Assembly (NCBI GenBank): GCA_043810285.1
Contig: JBDROH010000025.1
Location: 1 to 22,870 of the forward strand
Direction of reading: 5' to 3'
DNA from: JAGVXH01 sp043810285
GTDB taxonomy: Archaea > Nanobdellota > Nanobdellia > Pacearchaeales > GW2011-AR1
DNA: 22,870 bases
A program made the translations under genes and the position numbers. Positions within the stretch are counted from its first letter, which is position 1, and the number at the start of each line of letters is the position of its first letter. This document shows, piece after piece, positions 1 to 7,936 of this stretch. The notes beneath the pieces are model-generated. The model had not been told where the DNA came from. It searched no databases and worked only from the letters and a program-made list of their open reading frames with translations.

Positions 1-76
1 AGACAAGAACTATCATAACGTAATCCCGAGTTAATTATGTTATGGGAGCTCATAGATATCTTGTCTTGGTTTTTTT
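1..76 (+). ncRNA. Nested stem-loop followed by T-run; RNA gene end or terminator
   Basis: Bases 1-8 pair perfectly with 59-66. Inside, 14-24 pairs with 34-44 over 11 positions, ten Watson-Crick and one G-U, with a 9-nt loop (25-33). TATC 11-14 can also pair with GATA 55-58 as an alternative. A run of seven T (70-76) follows at once, as expected for archaeal termination. The outer stem starts at base 1, so the element may extend to the left. No protein frame uses it. It could be the 3' part of a small RNA or a long terminator of an unseen upstream gene. I do not recognise a family. Confidence 0.4.
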
Positions 77-130
77 AGTGTGAGCTAGTGAAGAAGGTTT
101 GGGTTGCGGAGATACTGCAATCAACATAAA

Positions 131-140
131 ATTTATAAAT
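131..140 (+). promoter_or_regulatory. TATA box for the gene at 161
   Basis: A full archaeal box (ATTTATAAAT) is centred about 25 nt before the ATG at 161. It lies inside the longer in-frame reading that begins with TTG at 104, so it argues for the downstream ATG and a leaderless transcript. Confidence 0.7.
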
Positions 141-160
141 GGTTTTCTTTCCGAGATAGT

Positions 161-451
161 ATGAATTTAGTAGAAAAATTAGGCCCTTTTATCTTAGTCT
201 CAAAAGACGAGAAAGGTAATTATATTATCCCTAAAAATTATTCATCGGTAGAAAAAGTTGGAGAAATTCAAGAGATTACTCATCTAATGTTTTGTGGTAT
301 GATGCCTCCAGAAATAATTCACAAAATAGATGGTTTGGGATTTCTAGATAAATTTGATGTCAATGCAGTTTATATCGATTCTAAAAGATTTGAGAGATTA
401 GACGAGTATAATGGAAGAACTTATTTTCAACCCTTAAAATTGAACAAGTAA
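161..451 (+). CDS. Small hypothetical protein, 96 aa
   Basis: I do not recognise this protein. It is soluble in character, with no membrane helix or signal peptide, and mixes short hydrophobic stretches with charged residues. It has a single Cys, near the middle (FCGMMPP). The frame is open from a TTG at 104, but a consensus TATA box at 131-140 places transcription start at or near the ATG at 161, so I use that start. It converges on the nitronate monooxygenase gene, with 9 nt between the two stops, and stands alone in its transcript. No function is proposed. Confidence 0.6.
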   Translation: MNLVEKLGPFILVSKDEKGNYIIPKNYSSVEKVGEIQEITHLMFCGMMPPEIIHKIDGLGFLDKFDVNAVYIDSKRFERLDEYNGRTYFQPLKLNK

Positions 452-460
452 CTTTTATAC

Positions 461-1549
461 TTAAGAAGGGTAATATTCATCAGAAATTCTCTCCATCAAA
501 GTTTTAACAGAACTAAGTTTCCCCTCCGCATCTAAACCACTTTCCAGTTTAGCTCGATAAGCATTTGTTCCAGCAAATGCAAAACCATTATCAAGACCTC
601 CTTTCTGGGCACTAATTAATGCATTTGCAATACAATAAGGTGATTTGGAAGGGTCGCAGGTTTTAAGACAACTATACCTACAATTAATATTTCTCTTTTC
701 TCCCTTCCTTACCCTCTCCAAAAAAGGATTTATAATGGCTCTTCCAGGTAATCCTAAAGGACTTTTAATAATCTGTATATCTTCTTTCTTAGCATTAAGA
801 TATGCTTGTTTAAATCCATAATCCGCATCACATTCCCTAGTTGTCACAAATCTTGTAGCTATTTGAACTCCAGTTGCCTCCCATTTTTCATACGCTTTTC
901 TAATATCTCCACCCGTGTAAATTCCTCCACCAACAATCACTGGAACAGGATTTCTAAAATTCTTGCGATCGTTTACAAAACCAATTACCTCCTTCGCAAT
1001 TTTCTCTAAACTTGGGACAGTACCAGTTACCAACGCCTCATAATTAAAACCTAAATGCCCTCCAGCATCAGGACCTTCCACAATAAATGCATCAGGAACT
1101 TTGTTATATCTACTCCAAGCATAAGTTATTATATTTGCACTCCTTATGTCTGAAACAATTGGGACCAAACAGATATTTTTATCTCCAACGAATTTTGGAA
1201 GATTTTTTGCTATGCCCGCTCCAGAAATTATAAAGTCTACATTCTCTTCAATAGCAACTTTGATTAAGTCTTCATAATCAGTCAAGGCATACATTATGTT
1301 TACCCCAATAACCCCATTAGACATCCGTCTTGTAGCTCGAATTTCATCACGAAAAGCATCTTGATTAGCCCGGATATAACTTCCTGGATAACCTTTTAAC
1401 AATCCGATTCCAACACTCGCAATAGTCCCCGCACCTCCAGAATTAGCAACAGCACTTGCAAGATTTCTCAAAGAAATACCTACTCCCATACCTCCTTGTA
1501 TAAGATTAATCTCTAAATTCCCAATTTTAAACTTCGGCAAGTCAATCAT
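461..1549 (-). CDS. Nitronate monooxygenase / 2-nitropropane dioxygenase family flavoprotein
   Basis: An FMN-dependent TIM-barrel enzyme of the NMO/FabK superfamily, 362 aa and full length. The N-terminal IQGGMGVGIS loop, the GPDAGGHLG segment with the candidate catalytic His at 165, and VIVGGGIYTGGDI (FMN phosphate site) are all visible. The C-terminal part has a Cys cluster (CRYSCLKTC...YCIANAL) like that of clostridial members. The family oxidises alkyl nitronates or, in FabK, reduces enoyl-ACP; substrate cannot be told from sequence, and a fatty-acid role is unlikely in a DPANN archaeon. The TATA box (1580-1589) is about 33 nt upstream of the ATG. The gene is monocistronic. The Cys-bearing form suggests an anaerobic-type enzyme, possibly acquired from bacteria (inference). 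Confidence 0.85.
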   Translation of the reverse strand: MIDLPKFKIGNLEINLIQGGMGVGISLRNLASAVANSGGAGTIASVGIGLLKGYPGSYIRANQDAFRDEIRATRRMSNGVIGVNIMYALTDYEDLIKVAIEENVDFIISGAGIAKNLPKFVGDKNICLVPIVSDIRSANIITYAWSRYNKVPDAFIVEGPDAGGHLGFNYEALVTGTVPSLEKIAKEVIGFVNDRKNFRNPVPVIVGGGIYTGGDIRKAYEKWEATGVQIATRFVTTRECDADYGFKQAYLNAKKEDIQIIKSPLGLPGRAIINPFLERVRKGEKRNINCRYSCLKTCDPSKSPYCIANALISAQKGGLDNGFAFAGTNAYRAKLESGLDAEGKLSSVKTLMERISDEYYPS

Positions 1550-1604
1550 AAAACTTCTAAATTATCTGAGTTATTAAGTTTTTATATCTAAGGGGAGCAC
1601 CCCA

Positions 1605-2213
1605 TTAATTCTTTAGTTTCTTAATAAATAAAAGTGGAAAGACGATATCGCTAATACAACACGGGATATAAACTGCCAAGAATACTAAAAGTGAAACTAA
1701 TAAAATGGCTAATGTATTCATCTCTATACTGAACGCTAATAGATAAAACAGACTTGCAAAAATTGACAGAAATAAATGAATAGAATGACTAACTCTAAAT
1801 AAAAAGTACATCCCGGCAATAGAACCAACTAGTGCGATACAGATAATTAAAATAGGATTTTCAAGAATCGGTAAATGAAATTGAGTGTGTAAAAAAAACA
1901 AATTTCCAGTAGCCCACGGAAATAAAATATCACTTAAAGTCCCAAGAGAAATCGCTCCAACAACTCCGATTAAAATTGTTTTTATAACAGATTTTTTATA
2001 CTTCCAATAAATTGCCGACGTTGCCATAGCCGAAACTAAAACATGTGCAGGGTGCATAAATTCAAACAATCCAGAAACAATCCCGACAAAATACTCTTTG
2101 TTAATCAAATAAAAAATCACTACTAAAACTCCGGCCACTAAACTCGATATCAAAGTAAATGGCAAATGATATTTCAATTCTTGTAAAATCGCATGACCTT
2201 TTTTAAACTTCAT
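1605..2213 (-). CDS. Polytopic membrane protein with intramembrane His and repeated SDIxFP motif
   Basis: The 202-aa protein has about six predicted TM helices. Polar residues recur in or near them: HPAH (H54, H57), SDILFP (D95), H109, H113, H143, H146 and CCISDIVFP (C185, C186, D189). SDI[LV]FP occurs twice, in both halves, which suggests an internally duplicated fold. The His/Asp/Cys set could form a metal or proton site, so a transporter or membrane metalloprotein is possible, but I cannot name a family. Start: ATG at 2213, about 25 nt after a TATA-like box (2234-2243). It follows polB in the same direction with its own promoter. Confidence 0.75.
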   Translation of the reverse strand: MKFKKGHAILQELKYHLPFTLISSLVAGVLVVIFYLINKEYFVGIVSGLFEFMHPAHVLVSAMATSAIYWKYKKSVIKTILIGVVGAISLGTLSDILFPWATGNLFFLHTQFHLPILENPILIICIALVGSIAGMYFLFRVSHSIHLFLSIFASLFYLLAFSIEMNTLAILLVSLLVFLAVYIPCCISDIVFPLLFIKKLKN

Positions 2214-2261
2214 AAAAACAAAGACACTTTAAGATTTATAATGTTATTCTTTTTTAAAATC

Positions 2262-4718
2262 CTAAAACAACTTTTTCTGACTCTCGCCTTCGATGATTTC
2301 CCTGATATTAACTCCGAATACATTAAAAATATTCTCTACAGCAGGTAACACTTGATTATTCAAATAGTAATCAATATTATATTTTGCCTTTTCATCTACA
2401 AGATAAACACCTTCACCAACCCGTTTACCTTTATTCTCTCCAATAAAGTATTCAATTAGCATCCCGGTAGAAACTGGAATTCCCCTAGCTTCCATCTTTT
2501 TAGCAGCAATAACGTGGGGGCCTTCCGACAGATATTCGTTCAACTGTCGTCTTAATTGTGTTCGAATCATCAAATCCTCTAAATCAATTTTCCGATTCTT
2601 CAACTTTTCGACAACCCTCTTCAAATCCTCTACTGCTTTTTTCCCATTACCTTCCTCTAGAATTTCCTTCAAAACTTTACTTTGTAAATTCCTAGTTAAT
2701 CTGCACCAATCACGTCGCACCGTCTCAAATCCACGAATCTTAATCTTCCCTTTTTCATCGATTAAAGCATATTTCTTTTTTGCCCCCTTACTTGTTGTTC
2801 TCTTCGAAACAAATAAACCTCGTGCATAAAAACCTTCCAAATCTAATTCCATAATTCCGGGAAGCTGAGTATTTATCCTTTTTAAAAAATCTTGGATTTC
2901 CTTTTTACTTTTATCACCTTGCAAGAATGCAATAGAATCGGTGTCCGAATATATTATTTTGTAGCCTTCTTTCTGGATTAAGTCTATTGTATCATGAGTA
3001 AATTTTCTGACAAATGCTAAAGTCGATGCAGCCGCTTCCCTGCAATAATATCTGGCCCCAAAAAATCCCAAGTAACCATAAGATGCATTAGCTAGAAGTT
3101 TGTAAGCATTAGACCTTGCCTTAGTAATCGGATTTTTGTTTTCGTTATATTCTTGTTTATATTTTTTCCTTTTATCAACAATTTCTTTAAGTAGCGTCGG
3201 AGAAAACCCTTCCTCTTTTGTAAAATAAAATTTTCTTGTCTTTCCGTCCAATTCAAATTCAGGAGATTCATAGGAATTTTTTTCCTTCCCTTCCAAAAGT
3301 GTTGATTTAGAAATATTAAATGAGGCTATAATACTTGCATGCATACTTGTAAAATCAAACATTACTAAGTTTTCGTAAAGACCTGGAACAGGTTCAAAAA
3401 CAAACGCGCCTTCATACTTTCCCTTAGCTTTCCTTTCGCTAATCTCATCATATGTTGGTCTTTTCTCGACGATTTCGTTGAACCTATCCAAATTATGGAG
3501 GAGATAATTCTCAACATGGGAAGACATTCTATCTCGCGTTACATCAAACAAAGGTTCTTTGATAATCAGACTAAACTCCAAAATATCTGGCCAAATTCTT
3601 TTAGCTAATTTGTAGGTAATTGTAGAGTCTTGCAAGTTATAAGAAAAAAAATCATGCCAGTCATTATTTACCATATTGGACAAACGATTAAAATCAAAAT
3701 TTTCTTTTCTCTCGCCAATAAGTTCTCCAGCAACTTCATTTAGGGATAACGTCTCAGATTGTAAGTATTGTGAAAAAACAGCGTCGATAAATCTAAACAA
3801 ATCAATATGAACAATTCCTGCAATTTTTCCTGAAGGAATTCTTCCCCTAGTAAAAGTCGGTCCCTTGCCATCAACGCCAAGAGAAAGTTTTACTTTATTT
3901 TTTTGAGCAGCTGCTTTTAGATAAGGCAAATCAAACCCATCGGAAAAATAGCCAACTAAAATATCTGGGTCGTATTCATTAACCAACTCAGTAAACCTCT
4001 CGAGCATCATTCCTTCATCTTTAAGGCATTCTACATAATTCTGCTTACCCTCACATTTCTTCCAAGTTAGAACTCTCTTTATATCTTCTCCATATAACGA
4101 AATCATCAAGACATCTCCCTTTCCAAGTTCAAGGCTATCAGATTCTATATCATATGCCAAAATTCGCGGTTCAAAATTTTTAACTTTCTTTAAAGGAATA
4201 ATTTTTTTAGCAATAATACAAATTTCTAAATCAAGCGCTTCAGCAATTCCTCCAAAATCCTGTATATCCAAAACATCACCCTCGACACTATGCCATTTTA
4301 GAGGTTCTACATTTTTTTCTTTAATATACTTAGTAATAATCGGAATCTCATATTCTCTTCTGAATTCAATTTCCTTTAAATCTCCAATAGCCGAAGCAAT
4401 GTCATGTGCATCTTTATGATTTGTCACAAAAACTCTAATGGCCTTAACTTTCTTTCCAAGAAACTTTTTATCACAAATTTCCATTTTCAGAATCTTGGTC
4501 ACCCTAGACGCTTTTTCAACTTCCAATTTTTCAATCTTTTTTACAATTTCTTTAGCTTTGTCTTCGTACCCCTTTTTCAGAATAACCCAAAAATTTGGTT
4601 CGTAAGAGTCAATCACACAAACTTTCTTTCCTTTCTCTGTTCGACCAATTAATCGGATATAGTTCTTACTCTCAAAATCAAAATAATCATAATCGACGGG
4701 AACAAACTCAAATTCCAT
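2262..4718 (-). CDS. polB: Family B DNA polymerase with 3'-5' exonuclease
   Basis: A replicative/repair DNA polymerase of 818 aa in one piece, without an intein. Exonuclease motifs are intact: DIE at 190-192, FDLPYL with D263, and Y360xxxD364. Palm motifs: A at 454-463 with D455, B around K540-N544-Y547-G548, C YSDTDS at 590-595. KKKY near 647-650 matches the region linking exonuclease and polymerase activities. Motif A reads D-F-T-S-M-H-A-S-I-I where archaeal enzymes usually have SLYPSII, so the steric-gate Tyr is His460 and the following Pro is Ala. The C-terminus ends QKKLF, a short PIP-like PCNA tail. TATA box at 4739-4748 with leaderless ATG. Divergent from the fen1 transcript. Length and motif order match euryarchaeal PolB. 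Confidence 0.97.
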   Translation of the reverse strand: MEFEFVPVDYDYFDFESKNYIRLIGRTEKGKKVCVIDSYEPNFWVILKKGYEDKAKEIVKKIEKLEVEKASRVTKILKMEICDKKFLGKKVKAIRVFVTNHKDAHDIASAIGDLKEIEFRREYEIPIITKYIKEKNVEPLKWHSVEGDVLDIQDFGGIAEALDLEICIIAKKIIPLKKVKNFEPRILAYDIESDSLELGKGDVLMISLYGEDIKRVLTWKKCEGKQNYVECLKDEGMMLERFTELVNEYDPDILVGYFSDGFDLPYLKAAAQKNKVKLSLGVDGKGPTFTRGRIPSGKIAGIVHIDLFRFIDAVFSQYLQSETLSLNEVAGELIGERKENFDFNRLSNMVNNDWHDFFSYNLQDSTITYKLAKRIWPDILEFSLIIKEPLFDVTRDRMSSHVENYLLHNLDRFNEIVEKRPTYDEISERKAKGKYEGAFVFEPVPGLYENLVMFDFTSMHASIIASFNISKSTLLEGKEKNSYESPEFELDGKTRKFYFTKEEGFSPTLLKEIVDKRKKYKQEYNENKNPITKARSNAYKLLANASYGYLGFFGARYYCREAAASTLAFVRKFTHDTIDLIQKEGYKIIYSDTDSIAFLQGDKSKKEIQDFLKRINTQLPGIMELDLEGFYARGLFVSKRTTSKGAKKKYALIDEKGKIKIRGFETVRRDWCRLTRNLQSKVLKEILEEGNGKKAVEDLKRVVEKLKNRKIDLEDLMIRTQLRRQLNEYLSEGPHVIAAKKMEARGIPVSTGMLIEYFIGENKGKRVGEGVYLVDEKAKYNIDYYLNNQVLPAVENIFNVFGVNIREIIEGESQKKLF

Positions 4719-4738
4719 ATCTGACAGAGCCCAACCTA

Positions 4739-4748
4739 CTTTATATGT
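4739..4748 (-). promoter_or_regulatory. TATA box of polB
   Basis: On the minus strand this reads ACATATAAAG and is centred about 25 nt upstream of the polB ATG at 4718. It is about 65 nt from the opposite-facing box at 4811-4818, so the two transcripts diverge from a compact control region. Confidence 0.6.
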
Positions 4749-4810
4749 TTTTTGAGGGATATGTAATCAGAGGCAAACGTAACCACTTAAGAGATACAAC
4801 AATCAAAAGG

Positions 4811-4818
4811 TTTATAAA
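4811..4818 (+). promoter_or_regulatory. TATA box of the small-ORF / 4970 / fen1 transcript
   Basis: TTTATAAA is centred about 25 nt before the ATG at 4840, not before the longer ORF at 4970. It therefore predicts transcription from the small ORF start. Confidence 0.65.
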
Positions 4819-4839
4819 TTCTTTATTCCTATAATTTTT

Positions 4840-4968
4840 ATGGGAATAAGAAAAAATTCTAAACATAGAATTTACCTAACTAGTCTTACTTCTCTGAGTC
4901 ATATTCATACATTTTTCAAAGAATCAATCTTCAAAAAACTAAACAAATCTAGATTTCTTCTCATCTAA
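4840..4968 (+). CDS. Possible 42-aa small ORF leading the transcript
   Basis: An open frame of 42 codons runs from the ATG at 4840, exactly where the TATA box at 4811-4818 predicts a leaderless start, to a TAA at 4966-4968. One base then separates it from the ATG of the next gene at 4970. The peptide is basic (many K, R, H) with a Ser/Thr/Leu-rich middle and no clear domain. It could be a translated small protein, a leader whose termination feeds translation of the next gene, or simply a 130-nt 5' UTR that is open by chance. Spacing at both ends favours translation; composition alone does not. Confidence 0.4.
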   Translation: MGIRKNSKHRIYLTSLTSLSHIHTFFKESIFKKLNKSRFLLI

Positions 4969-4969
4969 A

Positions 4970-5377
4970 ATGAAGAAAGAAAGACATTATTTTTGTGTTC
5001 GTCTTCCTACATTAGATGCATTAGTCCTTGAAAGTTATCAAAATATCGGAGGAAAGATTCGTCAAACACAGGCACAGAGTGGAAAGAAGGCAGTAAATAA
5101 TGTAATATACCATTATGGGGGAGAAAATTACGCACTCATTTCAAGTTATCTTCACAAAAGATATGACGATCTTTCTAAATTTACAATAGACTTGGATGAG
5201 GCATCAAAGATAAATTGTCAGTATGAATTTTGGAAGCAGAATGATCCAATAGAATCTCTAGATGAAAAAGGACTTGCTAAAAAGATTAAAACGAAATTAG
5301 GAGCTAAAGAAGAGGATTGTATTATTGCAGCCAGAGAGTATTATACTTATAAACGCAAGAATTCTTCCGACCAATAA
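4970..5377 (+). CDS. Hypothetical protein, 135 aa, upstream of fen1
   Basis: I do not recognise this soluble protein. The N-terminal part has a short beta-like segment (FCVRLPTLDALVL), the middle is rich in Tyr and His, and the C-terminal third is Lys-rich and probably helical. There is no membrane segment and no zinc-type Cys spacing. ATG at 4970 is the only good start: an in-frame stop lies at 4940-4942. No Shine-Dalgarno is seen, and the start follows the small ORF stop by one base, suggesting coupled translation. fen1 begins 30 nt downstream and is probably on the same mRNA, so a link to DNA metabolism is possible but only by position. Confidence 0.65.
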   Translation: MKKERHYFCVRLPTLDALVLESYQNIGGKIRQTQAQSGKKAVNNVIYHYGGENYALISSYLHKRYDDLSKFTIDLDEASKINCQYEFWKQNDPIESLDEKGLAKKIKTKLGAKEEDCIIAAREYYTYKRKNSSDQ

Positions 5378-5407
5378 TTTTATTAATTTGTTAGTATTAT
5401 ATTTAAT

Positions 5408-6439
5408 ATGGGCGTACAGATATCCGAAATCATTCCAAGAAAAGAAATTGAAATTTCAGACCTAAATGGAAAGGTCATAGCGATAGACGCATTTAATACT
5501 CTTTACCAATTTCTAACAACAATTAGACAACCCGACGGAACTCCTCTAATGAACAAGCAAGGGAAAATAACCTCTCATCTCTCAGGACTTTTTTATAGAA
5601 ATATAAATCTTTTACAAGAGGGGGTAAAACCAGTGTATGTCTTTGATGGAAAATCTCCTGAGTTAAAACAGGCAGAAATAGAAAAGAGAAAGGAAGCAAA
5701 AAGAATCGCAGAACAAAAATACGAAGAAGCAAAACAAAAAGAAGATATCGGGGAAATGAAAAAATATAGTGGAAGATTTGTAAAAATTACTGAAGAGATA
5801 ATTAAGGAAAGTAAGGAACTTTTAACCGCTATGGGGATTCCAGTCATTCAATCACCTGGCGAGGGAGAGGCAGAAGCCGCGACATTAGCACGAGCGAAAA
5901 AAGTTTGGGCAGCTGCATCTCAAGATTATGACGCACTACTTTATGGAGCACCCTATCTTATCAGAAATTTGACATCTGCACGACGACGAAAAACACCTTC
6001 CGGAATTTACATTGACATAAAACCAGAACTAATTGAATTCCAGGACGTTCTTAACAAATTACAAATAGACAAAGACCAACTTATCTGTCTGGCAATACTA
6101 GTCGGAACGGATTATAATCCTGGAGGAATAAAAGGTCTCGGTCAAAAACGTGCATTAGAAATTGTCCAGAAATACAAATATCCTGTAGAAATTTTTAAAC
6201 ATATAGAATACAATGACCGATATAATCTAGTTTTTAATTGGCAAGAAATTTTTAAACAGTTTCACGAATACGAAACCTCTTATAATGAAGATATCCAATT
6301 CAAAAAAGTCGATAAGATAAAAGTAACGGAAATTCTTCTTTCCAACGATTTTTCAGAGAATAGAATAGATTCAGGATTACAAAGACTGGAAAAAATAGAA
6401 GAAGGGAAAAAACAGAAAGGCTTGGGAGATTTTTTTTAA
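5408..6439 (+). CDS. fen: Flap endonuclease 1 (FEN1)
   Basis: A structure-specific 5' nuclease that removes flaps during Okazaki fragment maturation and repair. The 343-aa length is typical. All metal-binding acids are present: D27 (AIDAFN), D80 (VFDGK), E152 and E154 (GEGEAEA), D173 and D175 (SQDYDAL) and D235 (VGTDYNPGG). The helix-hairpin-helix segment follows (GGIKGLGQKRAL). The last eight residues, QKGLGDFF, are a perfect PCNA-binding PIP box. It follows the unknown gene at 4970 by 30 nt; there is no convincing TATA box of its own. Its end is convergent with the membrane-protein gene at 6454, with a hairpin between them. Confidence 0.97.
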   Translation: MGVQISEIIPRKEIEISDLNGKVIAIDAFNTLYQFLTTIRQPDGTPLMNKQGKITSHLSGLFYRNINLLQEGVKPVYVFDGKSPELKQAEIEKRKEAKRIAEQKYEEAKQKEDIGEMKKYSGRFVKITEEIIKESKELLTAMGIPVIQSPGEGEAEAATLARAKKVWAAASQDYDALLYGAPYLIRNLTSARRRKTPSGIYIDIKPELIEFQDVLNKLQIDKDQLICLAILVGTDYNPGGIKGLGQKRALEIVQKYKYPVEIFKHIEYNDRYNLVFNWQEIFKQFHEYETSYNEDIQFKKVDKIKVTEILLSNDFSENRIDSGLQRLEKIEEGKKQKGLGDFF

Positions 6440-6445
6440 GTATTC

Positions 6446-6465
6446 TTAAAGGCCTAATCCTTTAA
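6446..6465. terminator. Hairpin at convergent gene ends
   Basis: A perfect 7-bp inverted repeat (TTAAAGG / CCTTTAA, 6-nt loop) sits between the stop of fen1 and the last codons of the opposite gene. fen1 itself ends in a run of eight T (6430-6437). It may end transcription in one or both directions. Confidence 0.4.
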
Positions 6466-7083
6466 TCGTTCTTCTTCAATTTTACCACTCGCCTGAATAA
6501 TCTTTTGTGCCCTTTCAGTCTTAGTTTTCTCTTCGGCTTCTTTTTCCGCCTTAATTTTATCTCCGATAGATTTTACAAATATTGAATAAACCACACCAAC
6601 TATAACTGAAGCGAATAAAACTATAAGGCCAATCCACCATTGAGTCATAAGAGAATCCATCCAGATAACAAAATCTTTCCCCAACCCTTGCATTGAAAGA
6701 CTCGCAATAATTGTTGCTGCCGCCAAAGACCCAAAAATATTGAAATTTAAAATCTCGCTTACAGGCATGACTATTAGCTCAATCAATAAAATCCAGACGA
6801 TAAATGAAAAAACAAAAACCCATGACAACGATAACTCTGCTCCCCAAAGAACCTTCGTAATCGGACCGACGTATTCGTTAATCTTTTCTATCCTTCCTTC
6901 AGCTTTACTCTTTAATGGCTTGTAATCAATTTCCCCAGATTCATTAATAGGAATATAATCATCTATTGCTCCTTGGATTTGTTCGACGTCTTCACCACCT
7001 ATACCTGCATTCGGAGAGTCTTGTGCGGAGACAATTCCCACGAATAATAGTAATAAAATAAATAACAAACCTAATTTTTTCAT
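6454..7083 (-). CDS. Membrane protein with signal peptide and charged tail, 209 aa
   Basis: Unknown function. Residues 1-20 form a clear signal peptide ending VSA before Gln. An exported, acidic, probably helical stretch (21-75) follows, then about three to four TM helices between 78 and 175, then a charged Lys/Glu-rich cytoplasmic tail. The order is the same as in the products of 7123 and 7937, and all three are adjacent. A TATA-like box at 7103-7113 fits a leaderless ATG at 7083. I see no catalytic motif. It could be one subunit of a membrane complex built from related proteins (inference). Confidence 0.7.
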   Translation of the reverse strand: MKKLGLLFILLLLFVGIVSAQDSPNAGIGGEDVEQIQGAIDDYIPINESGEIDYKPLKSKAEGRIEKINEYVGPITKVLWGAELSLSWVFVFSFIVWILLIELIVMPVSEILNFNIFGSLAAATIIASLSMQGLGKDFVIWMDSLMTQWWIGLIVLFASVIVGVVYSIFVKSIGDKIKAEKEAEEKTKTERAQKIIQASGKIEEERLKD

Positions 7084-7122
7084 AGATTAACGTAGAACTA
7101 GATGTTTAAAAAAGTTTAGGAA

Positions 7123-7851
7123 CTATGCCTCTCCAACTCCAGAAGTCCCTCTCCATATCTCTTCAGATATATCTTTCGCAGCTTTGTTTACTTTCATTCG
7201 CTTTTTAGCTGCCTCAACATTACTAACAAGCTGTTCCTTAGAAATAAGTTTTTTAACATCAAGAATGAAAAAGAACATTATACTCCCAAGAATCATTGCA
7301 ATAAATGTAGGCCAAACTTGTGATATCCCCATAAACAATGCCTGGATGTATAATGCAAAATAGTACACTGTATAGAATAACCAGATTCCTCTAGCCATCA
7401 GAACACTGTTAACTTTAATCGTAAACCATAATATTACTAAAAAAGGAATTATCATTAAGATTGCCGCACCCATCGCCCCATATCCTGGAAGGATAGATTC
7501 TAAAAAATTCTCAGGTAAACCAAGAATAGCTAATCCTGTAGCTGCAATAGTAGCTAGATTAAGAACCCAATTGTTAGTAAAAAATGTTCCCAATGCAGAA
7601 TAAACAAACATCCCAATAAGAAGAGCCATAAAAATTTTGCTCAATGCACCATCTCCTAATAGGGTATCTCCAAATAAACCTGTAAAAAATCCTAAGATAC
7701 CATTACCAATCTGTCCAAAGGTTTCTCCAACAACTTGTCCTACATCCTCTGCATCCTGTGCAATGACAAAACTACTTACTAAACTAATTAAAAATAAACC
7801 TAAAACTCCTAAAACCAAAAACCTCCTTAAATGACCTTTCTCTGAAACCAT
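7123..7851 (-). CDS. Membrane protein with signal peptide, paralogue of the 7937 product
   Basis: Unknown function, 242 aa. After a signal peptide (about residues 1-32, ending VIA-QDAED) comes a Gly/Phe-rich amphipathic segment, four or five TM helices and a basic tail. The segment GLPENFLESILPGYGAM resembles YLPDNFIQAILLQYGAL in the divergent neighbour, at the same place in the topology, so the two look like paralogues. The frame is open further upstream to a TTG at 7905, but a TATA box at 7872-7880 lies 25 nt before the ATG at 7851, so I use 7851. It follows the 6454 gene's promoter region but is transcribed separately. Confidence 0.7.
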   Translation of the reverse strand: MVSEKGHLRRFLVLGVLGLFLISLVSSFVIAQDAEDVGQVVGETFGQIGNGILGFFTGLFGDTLLGDGALSKIFMALLIGMFVYSALGTFFTNNWVLNLATIAATGLAILGLPENFLESILPGYGAMGAAILMIIPFLVILWFTIKVNSVLMARGIWLFYTVYYFALYIQALFMGISQVWPTFIAMILGSIMFFFILDVKKLISKEQLVSNVEAAKKRMKVNKAAKDISEEIWRGTSGVGEA

Positions 7852-7871
7852 AATAAAACAATTATTAAAAT

Positions 7872-7880
7872 CTTTATAAA
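7872..7880 (-). promoter_or_regulatory. TATA box fixing the start at 7851
   Basis: The minus strand reads TTTATAAAG, centred about 25 nt before the ATG at 7851. It overlaps the longer TTG-started reading, which is therefore unlikely. Confidence 0.6.
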
Positions 7881-7907
7881 CATTTCTAAACTTGTAACAT
7901 AACAAAT

Positions 7908-7916
7908 CTTTTAAAC
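7908..7916 (+). promoter_or_regulatory. TATA-like box of the 7937 gene
   Basis: CTTTTAAAC is centred 25 nt before the ATG at 7937. It is only about 36 nt from the opposite box at 7872-7880, so the paralogous pair shares one small divergent control region. Confidence 0.55.
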
Positions 7917-7936
7917 TTCGAATATCTAACTTCCAT

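Noticed and set aside
4595..4834. 79-codon plus-strand frame across the polB start
   Set aside because: Mostly antisense to the polB N-terminus and covers both promoters; composition is that of a shadow frame.
4970..5377. Possible DNA-binding role of the 135-aa protein because of fen1
   Set aside because: No motif supports it; only the position does.
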